In this document: in pieces, positions 1 through 5,654 of the stretch
How the letters are laid out: each line of letters begins with the position of its first letter
Position numbering within the stretch: position 1 is the first letter of the stretch
Source of the DNA: Ramlibacter sp.
Lineage (GTDB): Bacteria; Pseudomonadota; Gammaproteobacteria; Burkholderiales; Burkholderiaceae
Assembly (NCBI GenBank): GCA_014376915.1
Contig: JACMQP010000159.1
Coordinates: forward strand, 1 to 5,654
DNA length: 5,654 nucleotides
Direction of reading: 5' to 3'
Program-made: the position numbers and the translations under genes
Notes under the pieces: model-generated
What the model saw: only the letters and a program-made list of their open reading frames with translations
Told to the model about the DNA's origin: nothing
Databases searched by the model: none

Positions 1-325
1 CATGCACCTTCGGGTCGAATGTGGCGCCGGCCGGAAGGTGGTCGGCGGAGTAGAAGTGCTGGCCCGCTGCGAACACCCGGCCGGCGCCGTCCTGCAGGCC
101 GATCTCCATCCGGCCGGCCAGGATGAACACCCATTGCGGCTCGCCGGTGCAGTGGAACTGGCTGCAAAAGCCCAGCGGACTGTGGCGCAGCTGGTAGCCG
201 CCGGAGGCAAACAGTTGCGACAGGCGCGACTGCTCGGTGCCCTGGTCCAGCGGAACGTTCTCCTCGCGAAAGCGGGCCCGGCCGTCAGCGCCGGTGAACA
301 GGATGGTCTTGAGAACGGATGTCAT
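1..325 (-). CDS. Cupin-domain protein, 3' end cut off by the window edge
   Basis: The minus strand encodes an open frame that starts with ATG at 325-323 and is still open at the window edge, giving 108 visible residues. It begins MTSVLKTILF. The middle, WVFILAGRMEIGLQDG at residues 65-80, followed by a glycine-turn and LPAGATF at 97-103, is the beta-barrel pattern of a small single-domain cupin. Such proteins are usually about 120-130 residues, so most of the gene is present. The classical metal-binding motif 1 (HxH...E) is incomplete: H58 is present, but the usual second His is absent and a Gln (Q64) sits near the usual Glu position. Enzymatic activity is therefore uncertain. The gene lies 96 bp downstream of the GntR gene on the same strand and may be co-transcribed with it. 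No strong Shine-Dalgarno is seen before the ATG. In this setting small cupins may bind or isomerise a sugar or sugar acid, but that role is inference. Confidence 0.8.
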   Translation of the reverse strand, partial: MTSVLKTILFTGADGRARFREENVPLDQGTEQSRLSQLFASGGYQLRHSPLGFCSQFHCTGEPQWVFILAGRMEIGLQDGAGRVFAAGQHFYSADHLPAGATFDPKVH

Positions 326-368
326 GGGAAATGCGCTGGGCTGGAATGAAGAGCGGTGCGACGCCGCC

Positions 369-410
369 GCTGGTGGCCGCCGATGATGCCTGAACCGGCC
401 CGCCGCCAGC
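369..410. repeat. Weak inverted repeat between the GntR and cupin genes
   Basis: GCTGGTGGC (369-377) pairs with GCCGCCAGC (402-410) around a 24-base spacer. In plus-strand RNA one pair is a G-U wobble. In the minus-strand RNA, which is the one expected to be made here, that pair becomes a C-A mismatch. There is no run of T after the stem on either strand, so it does not look like an intrinsic terminator. It may be a chance feature of GC-rich DNA. The rest of the 96-bp spacer (326-421) shows nothing recognisable. Confidence 0.2.
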
Positions 411-421
411 GCCCGCACGAT

Positions 422-1165
422 TCACGCCGCCCTGAGTGGCCGCGCCGGCAGATTCAGCCGCGGCAGACGTTTGCGCTTTGCCAGAACTTCCTCAATATCG
501 TCGCGGGCGCCGTCGATCAGCACCAGGATCGCCTTTTCGGCCTTGTCCGGCTTGTGGGCGATCACGGCGTCGAGCACCGCCCGGTGCATCGGCAGGGAAT
601 CTCTCGGTCCGTCCTTGCGGCTGGTTGAAATCTCGAAACTGGTGCGCAGCAGCGCGCCGATCGCCTTGCTCATCTGCACCATCATCCGGTTGCCGCAGGC
701 ACGCAGCAGCCCCTGGTGAAAGCGCAGGTCGTACGTGACGTAGTCGCCGCCCTCTTCCACCGCCTTGCGCATGCCTTCATAGGCCGCCTCGATTTCAGCG
801 ATGTCCTGCGGGGTGGCGCGCTGCGCTGCCATGTGTACCGCAGCCGGCTCGACCACGCGGCGAAGGTCCTGCAGCTCGCGCAGGAACTCGCGCGTCAATC
901 CGGCCTTGGACTGCCAGCCCACCACGTCCGGATCGAACCAGTTCCAGTGATCGGACGACAGCACCCGGGTGCCGACCTTGGGGCCGGTGGTCAACAGGCC
1001 CTTGGCGGCCAGCGACTTGACCGCCTCGCGCACCACGGTGCGGCTGACGCCAAGCTGCCCGCCCAGCAGCCCTTCGGGTGGGATCGACACGCCAGCGGCA
1101 TAGCGGCCTGCGACGATGGCTTCACCGAGGTGGTCGACCGTGTTGCCGTGGACATTCTTGATCAT
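422..1165 (-). CDS. FadR-subfamily GntR transcriptional regulator, DgoR-like
   Basis: This is a 247-residue regulator, a normal length for FadR-type GntR proteins. Residues about 5-70 form the winged helix-turn-helix, with LGVSRTVVREAVKSLAAKGL at 38-57 as the recognition region. Residues about 90-230 match the all-helical FCD effector domain. D146, H150 and H194 occupy positions where FCD proteins usually place metal- or effector-binding residues. WNWFDPDVVGWQ (74-85) after the wing is a pattern I associate with regulators of sugar-acid catabolism such as DgoR. The frame is open upstream to 1279, but the 38 extra residues do not resemble the family and would cross the operator region, so ATG at 1165 is chosen. 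No clear Shine-Dalgarno precedes it. The gene is divergent from the transporter operon and is likely its repressor and its own. The effector is unknown. Helix 2 carries an unusual LLGGQL (33-38). Confidence 0.9.
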   Translation of the reverse strand: MIKNVHGNTVDHLGEAIVAGRYAAGVSIPPEGLLGGQLGVSRTVVREAVKSLAAKGLLTTGPKVGTRVLSSDHWNWFDPDVVGWQSKAGLTREFLRELQDLRRVVEPAAVHMAAQRATPQDIAEIEAAYEGMRKAVEEGGDYVTYDLRFHQGLLRACGNRMMVQMSKAIGALLRTSFEISTSRKDGPRDSLPMHRAVLDAVIAHKPDKAEKAILVLIDGARDDIEEVLAKRKRLPRLNLPARPLRAA

Positions 1166-1179
1166 GGGTTCACAGCCAT
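1162..1179 (-). other. Possible 5-codon leader ORF overlapping the regulator start
   Basis: On the minus strand an ATG at 1179-1177 opens a five-codon frame (MAVNP) that ends in TGA at 1164-1162. The stop overlaps the regulator's ATG in an ATGA arrangement, as in translationally coupled genes. The regulator lacks an obvious Shine-Dalgarno, so coupling is conceivable. The mini-ORF also has no clear ribosome binding site, and a frame this short arises easily by chance. Confidence 0.15.
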
Positions 1180-1191
1180 CGATTTCAATCG
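1180..1191. repeat. Short perfect inverted repeat CGATT-TC-AATCG
   Basis: CGATT (1180-1184) and AATCG (1187-1191) are perfect reverse complements around TC. The element sits between the regulator start codon and the larger palindrome, and shares its last four bases with that palindrome. It could extend the operator or be an accessory half-site arrangement. With 5-bp arms it may also be chance. Confidence 0.25.
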
Positions 1192-1205
1192 TATGACCAT
1201 ATGAT
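1188..1205. promoter_or_regulatory. Probable GntR operator (imperfect palindrome)
   Basis: The 18-mer ATCGTATGACCATATGAT matches its own reverse complement at 14 of 18 positions. Its half-sites are ATCNTATG and CATANGAT around a central AC. FadR-subfamily GntR proteins typically bind pseudo-palindromes of about this size in divergent promoter regions. The site is 22 bp upstream of the regulator ATG and about 116 bp upstream of the transporter ATG. It overlaps -10-like hexamers on both strands, so bound repressor could block both directions. Assignment to this regulator is inference from position and symmetry. Confidence 0.6.
1200..1205 (+). promoter_or_regulatory. Candidate -10 hexamer for the transporter operon
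   Basis: TATGAT matches the sigma-70 -10 consensus TATAAT at five of six positions and lies inside the palindrome. No good -35 hexamer is found 16-18 bp upstream, so an activator or a different promoter may be involved. If it is used, transcription would start near 1212 and leave a leader of about 110 nt before the ATPase gene. On the other strand TACGAT (1193-1188) is a weaker -10 candidate for the regulator gene and likewise lacks a good -35. The rest of 1206-1321 shows only a GC-rich patch with a 4-bp CCCC/GGGG pairing (1225-1238) and no other recognisable element. Confidence 0.3.
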
Positions 1206-1321
1206 CTTTGCGACCTCAGGTTTTCCCCTAGATCGGGGCCGCGTCCCGGTTGATGCTGATGACGCCCGGATTCTTTCATGCTAAAAAGTCGGGGGCTTCA
1301 GCATCACAACCTTCGGGACCT

Positions 1322-2398
<1,077 letters not shown>

Positions 2399-2447
2399 GC
2401 GGGCTTGAGCCGATCCATCCAACCCGATCCTTCCCAGCCCTCACTCC

Positions 2448-2453
2448 AGGAGA
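2448..2453 (+). promoter_or_regulatory. Strong ribosome binding site of the binding-protein gene
   Basis: AGGAGA lies 5 bases before ATG 2459. It fixes that start over an in-frame TTG at 2405, which would add 18 non-family residues ahead of the signal peptide. It is clearly stronger than the site before the ATPase gene, in keeping with the need for excess binding protein over the membrane subunits. Confidence 0.75.
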
Positions 2454-2458
2454 CAACA

Positions 2459-3775
2459 ATGTCCAACGACAATCGCCGCAAGTTCCTCAAGACGACAACA
2501 GCTGCGGCCGGCGTGGTCGCGGTGCCGATGCTGTGGCACAGCTCGGCTCATGCGCAGTGGAACAGCCAGCCCGAAAAGGGCGCGAAGCTGCGGGTGTTGC
2601 GCTGGAAGCGCTTCGTGCAGGGCGACGAAGACCAGTACGTCCTGAACGTCAAGAAGTTCACCGAAAAATACGGCATCGAGGTGAAGCTCGACAACGAAGG
2701 CTGGGAAGACGTGCGGCCGAAGGCGGGCGTCGCGGCCAATACCGGCGCCGGCCCGGACATCATCCTGTCGACCAACGACGACGCCAATCTGTATCCGGAC
2801 AAGCTGGTCGACATGACCGATGTCGCCGATTACCTGGGCAAGAAATACGGCGGCTGGTACCCGGCCTGCGAGGCCTTCCTGCGCCCCGACGGAAAAAAAT
2901 GGATCGGGATCCCGCTGGGCGGCACCGGCAGCATGATGGTCTACCGCGACAGCGTGCTGAAGGCCGCCGGCGTCAACCAGTTTCCGCGCGACACCGACGG
3001 CTTCCTCAAGATGTTCCAGGCGCTCAAGGCCAAGGGCACGCCGGGCGGCATGGCGCTCGGGCACGCCACCGGCGATAGCGGCTGGACGCAGTGGCTGATG
3101 TGGGCCTTTGGCGGCGCGCTGGTCGACAAGAACAACAAAGTCATTATCGACAGCGCAGAAACCCTCAAGGCGCTCGAGTACTCCAAGGAGCTGTACGCCA
3201 CCTTCATCCCGGGCACGCTCTCATGGCTGGACCCGAACAACAACAAGGCCTTCCTGGACGGCCAGATCTCGGTGACCAACAACGGCATCTCGATCTACTA
3301 CGCTGCCAAGAATTCGCCCGATGCCAAGCTCAAGGAGATCGCAGCCGACATCCAGCACGCGACCTTCCCGGTCGGCCCCGTCGGCGTGCCAACCGAGTAC
3401 CACCTGTTCTTCAACCAGATGGTGTTCAAGCACAGCAAGTATCCGAAGGCGGCCAAGGAGTTCGTCCGCTTCATGATGGAGCAGGAGCAGTACGGCCCGT
3501 GGATGCAGGCGGCCGGCGGCTACATCTCGCAGCCGCTGCGGGCGTATGAAAGCAATCCGGTGTGGACAGTGGATCCGAAGAACACGCCGTACCGCGACTC
3601 GGTCAAGAACCTGCGCCCGGCCGGCTATGCCGGAAAGCTGGGCTACGCGTCGGCCGGCGCGCTGGCCGACTTCATCGTGCAGGACATGGTGGCCGAAGCG
3701 GCCAGCGGCTCCAAGACACCGAAAGAAGCGGCGCAACGCGCCCAGCAACGCGCCGAGCGCTACTACAAAGTCTGA
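2459..3775 (+). CDS. Tat-signal carbohydrate ABC transporter substrate-binding protein
   Basis: A 438-residue periplasmic solute-binding protein of the CUT1 extracellular family 1 type. It begins with a twin-arginine signal: NRRKFLK at 5-11, a hydrophobic stretch at about 14-26, and probable cleavage after AHA (30-32). Export in the folded state is therefore expected. The mature part starts KLRVLRWKRF, then GPDIILSTNDDANLYPDKLVDM (99-120, first lobe) and WIGIPLGGTGSMMVYRDSVL (148-167), the hinge-crossing signature of this family. DGQISVTNNG (267-276) and the aromatic-rich C-terminal half complete the fold. It lacks a lipobox cysteine; the only cysteine is C137. ATG 2459 is supported by a strong ribosome binding site. 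It lies between the ATPase gene and the permeases, 23 bp before the next gene. The substrate is unknown; a sugar or sugar acid is inferred from the downstream dehydratase. Confidence 0.93.
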   Translation: MSNDNRRKFLKTTTAAAGVVAVPMLWHSSAHAQWNSQPEKGAKLRVLRWKRFVQGDEDQYVLNVKKFTEKYGIEVKLDNEGWEDVRPKAGVAANTGAGPDIILSTNDDANLYPDKLVDMTDVADYLGKKYGGWYPACEAFLRPDGKKWIGIPLGGTGSMMVYRDSVLKAAGVNQFPRDTDGFLKMFQALKAKGTPGGMALGHATGDSGWTQWLMWAFGGALVDKNNKVIIDSAETLKALEYSKELYATFIPGTLSWLDPNNNKAFLDGQISVTNNGISIYYAAKNSPDAKLKEIAADIQHATFPVGPVGVPTEYHLFFNQMVFKHSKYPKAAKEFVRFMMEQEQYGPWMQAAGGYISQPLRAYESNPVWTVDPKNTPYRDSVKNLRPAGYAGKLGYASAGALADFIVQDMVAEAASGSKTPKEAAQRAQQRAERYYKV

Positions 3776-3798
3776 AGCCCGACCGGAAATTGGGCCGC

Positions 3799-4701
3799 AT
3801 GTTCCGCAAACTCCAGAACAGCCGCAACGCCCTGGGCCTGGCATTCATGCTGCCGGCCGGGGTGCTGCTGCTGCTGTTTCTCACCTATCCGCTCGGCCTT
3901 GGCATCTGGCTGGGCTTCACCGACACCAAGATCGGCCGCGCCGGCGCCTGGATCGGCCTGGAGAACTACGTTTACCTGTGGGGCGACAGCGTGACCCGGC
4001 TGGCGCTGTTCAATACGCTGTTCTACACCGCGGTGGCCAGCGTCATCAAGTTCGTGCTGGGCCTGTGGCTGGCGATCATCCTGAACGACCGGATTCCGTT
4101 CAAGACCTTCTTTCGCACTGTCATCCTGCTGCCCTACATCGTGCCCACCGCCCTGTCGGCGATCGCCTTCTGGTGGATCTACGACTCGCAGTTCTCCATC
4201 ATCAGCTGGGTGTTGATGAAGGCGGGCATCATCGATACCTACATCGATTTTCTCGGCAGCCCGTGGAACGCTCGGCTGGCGACCATCGCCGCCAACATCT
4301 GGCGCGGCGTGCCTTTCGTTGCCATCACCCTGCTGGCTGGCCTGCAGACGGTGTCGCCGTCCCTTTACGAGGCTGCAGCGCTGGACGGCGCGAGCGCCTG
4401 GCAGCGTTTCCGCTTTGTCACGTTGCCCCTGCTCACCCCGATCATCGCGGTGGTCATGACGTTCTCGGTGCTGTTCACCTTCACCGACTTTCAGCTGATC
4501 TACGTGCTGACCCGTGGCGGACCCCTCAATGCGACGCATCTGATGGCCACGCTGTCGTTCCAACGCGCCATTCCTGGCGGTGCGCTGGGTGAGGGCGCGG
4601 CGATCGCCATCGCAATGGTTCCGTTCCTGCTGGCGGCCATCCTGTTCAGTTATTTCGGGCTGCAGCGCAGGGCCTGGCAGCAAGGCGGAAGCGACAAATG
4701 A
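3799..4701 (+). CDS. Sugar ABC transporter permease, MalF/UgpA type
   Basis: A 300-residue inner-membrane permease, one half of the transport channel. Six hydrophobic segments can be read at roughly 12-40, 70-95, 104-127, 162-182, 212-236 and 268-288. The cytoplasmic EAA loop, which docks on the ATPase, is intact: EAAALDGASAWQRF at 191-204, followed by LPLLTP. The short N-terminus before the first membrane segment is typical of UgpA-like permeases and lacks the extra helices of E. coli MalF. ATG 3799 is chosen because it starts just before the first membrane segment. An in-frame TTG at 3790 is possible, and the frame is open far upstream within the previous gene in another reading frame. The Shine-Dalgarno is weak (CGGA, about 11 bases away), so translation may be coupled to the upstream gene 23 bp away. 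Its stop overlaps the next permease start. Confidence 0.93.
   Translation: MFRKLQNSRNALGLAFMLPAGVLLLLFLTYPLGLGIWLGFTDTKIGRAGAWIGLENYVYLWGDSVTRLALFNTLFYTAVASVIKFVLGLWLAIILNDRIPFKTFFRTVILLPYIVPTALSAIAFWWIYDSQFSIISWVLMKAGIIDTYIDFLGSPWNARLATIAANIWRGVPFVAITLLAGLQTVSPSLYEAAALDGASAWQRFRFVTLPLLTPIIAVVMTFSVLFTFTDFQLIYVLTRGGPLNATHLMATLSFQRAIPGGALGEGAAIAIAMVPFLLAAILFSYFGLQRRAWQQGGSDK
4684..4689 (+). promoter_or_regulatory. Ribosome binding site of the second permease
   Basis: GGCGGA lies 8 bases before ATG 4698, inside the end of the preceding gene. It supports this start over an in-frame ATG at 4728 (residue 11). Confidence 0.5.
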
Positions 4702-5570
4702 AGGCCACCGACAACGAAACGCAGGGCATGAGCTACCTGGACAAGCTGCCCAGGCGCGTACTGACGCTGTACCTGCCGCTAGCGGTGTTCGTCTTCGTGC
4801 TGTTGTTCCCGTTCTACTGGATGGCGATCACGGCCGTCAAGCCGGATGCGGAACTGCTCTCGCGCGATGGCAACCCGTTCTGGGTCATCTCGCCGACGCT
4901 GGCGCATTTCAACAAGCTGCTGTTCCACACGGCGTACCCGGAATGGCTGTGGAACACGGTGTTCGTCTCGGTGATCGCCACCTTCGTTTCACTGGTGGCA
5001 TCGGTGATGGCGGCCTACGCCATCGAGCGGCTGCGCTTTCGCGGCTCCCGCCAGGTGGGCCTGTCAATCTTCCTGGCCTACCTGGTGCCGCCGTCGATCC
5101 TGTTCATCCCGCTGGCCGCCATCGTCTTCCAGCTCGGCCTGTTCGACACGCGCTGGGCGCTGATCCTCACTTACCCTACGTTCCTGATCCCGTTCTCGAC
5201 CTGGCTGCTGATGGGGTACTTCCGATCCATTCCCTACGAGCTCGAGGAATGCGCGCTGATCGACGGCGCCACCCGCTGGCAGATCCTGTGGAAGATCGTG
5301 CTGCCGCTGTCGGTGCCGGGATTGATCTCGGCCGGCATCTTCGCGTTCACTCTGTCCTGGAACGAATTTATCTATGCCCTGACCTTCATCTCCTCATCGG
5401 AGAGCAAGACGGTGCCGGTGGGCGTGGTCACCGAACTGGTCGAAGGCGACGTCTACCACTGGGGCGCGCTGATGGCGGGCGCGCTGTGCGGATCGCTGCC
5501 GGTGGCGGTGATCTATTCTTTCTTCGTCGAGTACTACGTCTCGGGCCTGACCGGTGCCGTGAAAGAGTGA
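4698..5570 (+). CDS. Sugar ABC transporter permease, MalG/UgpE type
   Basis: A 290-residue inner-membrane permease and partner of the preceding one. Hydrophobic segments are visible near residues 22-46, 85-110, 120-148, 155-175, 205-230 and 258-282. The ATPase-docking loop reads ELEECALIDGATRWQILWKI at 181-200, followed by VLPLSVPG. The usual second residue of the EAA triplet is Cys (C185), while the critical Asp-Gly (189-190) is kept. NEFIYALTFI (222-231) and KTVPVGVV (237-244) are typical of MalG-type subunits. The start overlaps the previous stop by 4 bases (ATGA), which implies translational coupling and equal amounts of the two permeases. The dehydratase gene starts 19 bp downstream, so the transporter and the enzyme appear to be in one transcript. 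Confidence 0.94.
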   Translation: MKATDNETQGMSYLDKLPRRVLTLYLPLAVFVFVLLFPFYWMAITAVKPDAELLSRDGNPFWVISPTLAHFNKLLFHTAYPEWLWNTVFVSVIATFVSLVASVMAAYAIERLRFRGSRQVGLSIFLAYLVPPSILFIPLAAIVFQLGLFDTRWALILTYPTFLIPFSTWLLMGYFRSIPYELEECALIDGATRWQILWKIVLPLSVPGLISAGIFAFTLSWNEFIYALTFISSSESKTVPVGVVTELVEGDVYHWGALMAGALCGSLPVAVIYSFFVEYYVSGLTGAVKE

Positions 5571-5589
5571 CTGCAGCCCAGGATCCGGA

Positions 5590-5654
5590 ATGAGCAACGC
5601 TTCAAAGCCAAGAAAAAAGCCCGAAGAACTGCGCAGCCAGCAATGGTTCGGCCG
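5590..5654 (+). CDS. IlvD/Edd-family dehydratase, N-terminal 21 codons only
   Basis: An ATG at 5590 opens a frame that runs off the right edge. The visible residues include KPRKKPEELRSQQWFG, and the LRSQQWFG part matches the N-terminal signature (RSxxWFG or RSxxWYG) of IlvD/Edd-family iron-sulfur dehydratases. This family includes dihydroxy-acid dehydratase, 6-phosphogluconate dehydratase and the aldonate dehydratases for L-arabinonate, D-xylonate and similar acids. The basic, Lys/Pro-rich lead-in before this motif is more like the sugar-acid members than IlvD of branched-chain amino-acid synthesis. A ribosome binding site, AGGA at 5580-5583, lies 6 bases upstream. It starts 19 bp after the permease stop and is probably co-transcribed. 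Such enzymes remove water from an aldonate to give a 2-keto-3-deoxy acid. Only a short piece is visible, so the substrate class is inferred from context. Confidence 0.7.
   Translation, partial: MSNASKPRKKPEELRSQQWFG

Noticed and set aside
1166..1279. N-terminal extension of the regulator up to 1279
   Set aside because: The extra 38 residues do not look like a GntR N-terminus, and coding there would run through the operator and promoter region.
1250..1287. TTGATG (1250) with TAAAAA (1282) as a sigma-70 promoter for the operon
   Set aside because: The spacing is 26 bp, far from 17, and no better partner hexamer was found for either element.
3777..3795. GCCC/GGGC hairpin between the binding-protein and permease genes as an mRNA-stabilising stem
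   Set aside because: A 4-bp stem with an 11-base loop is too weak to support the differential-expression role known from other binding-protein operons.
3763..4683. A 306-codon open frame on the minus strand, opposite the first permease
   Set aside because: Antisense shadow with Gln-, Gly- and Arg-rich composition and no recognisable domain. The plus-strand permease explains the region.
4580..5593. A 337-codon plus-strand frame overlapping the second permease
   Set aside because: It is an out-of-frame shadow. The true permease frame shows membrane segments and the EAA loop, and this frame does not.

Overview
The window looks like chromosomal DNA from a high-GC betaproteobacterium, most likely Burkholderiales. 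This placement is inferred from the GC-rich third codon positions, the long antisense shadow frames and the style of the proteins; no rRNA or other marker gene is present. The window is densely coding. It holds a divergent carbohydrate or sugar-acid uptake locus with a local transcription regulator. I see no rRNA, tRNA, CRISPR array, insertion sequence, integrase or phage gene.

Layout. Positions 1-325 (minus) carry the N-terminal part of a small cupin protein that runs off the left edge. Positions 422-1165 (minus) encode a complete FadR-subfamily GntR regulator, which resembles DgoR-type sugar-acid regulators in general layout. The 156 bp from 1166 to 1321 is the divergent control region. It contains an 18-bp imperfect palindrome (1188-1205) that overlaps -10-like hexamers on both strands. 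From 1322 to the right edge, five plus-strand genes form one apparent operon: a MalK/UgpC-type ATPase (1322-2398), a Tat-signal substrate-binding protein (2459-3775), two MalF/MalG-type permeases (3799-4701 and 4698-5570, overlapping by 4 bp), and the first 21 codons of an IlvD/Edd-family dehydratase (5590 onward).

How the parts fit. The four transporter genes make a complete CUT1-type ABC importer: one binding protein, two different permeases, and an ATPase that would act as a homodimer. A dehydratase of the sugar-acid/dihydroxy-acid type directly downstream, together with a DgoR-like regulator, suggests that the imported compound is a sugar acid, or a sugar oxidised to an aldonate and then dehydrated in a non-phosphorylative route. 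The exact substrate cannot be read from this window. The most plausible control model is that the GntR protein binds the 1188-1205 palindrome, represses both its own gene and the transporter operon, and is released by the sugar acid or an intermediate.

Overall this is a recognisable catabolic uptake locus, not an obviously new system. Points worth a second look are the operator, the Tat-dependent binding protein, the ATPase-first gene order with a weak ribosome binding site, the glycine-rich DNA-binding helix in the regulator, and the cupin with an incomplete metal-binding motif.
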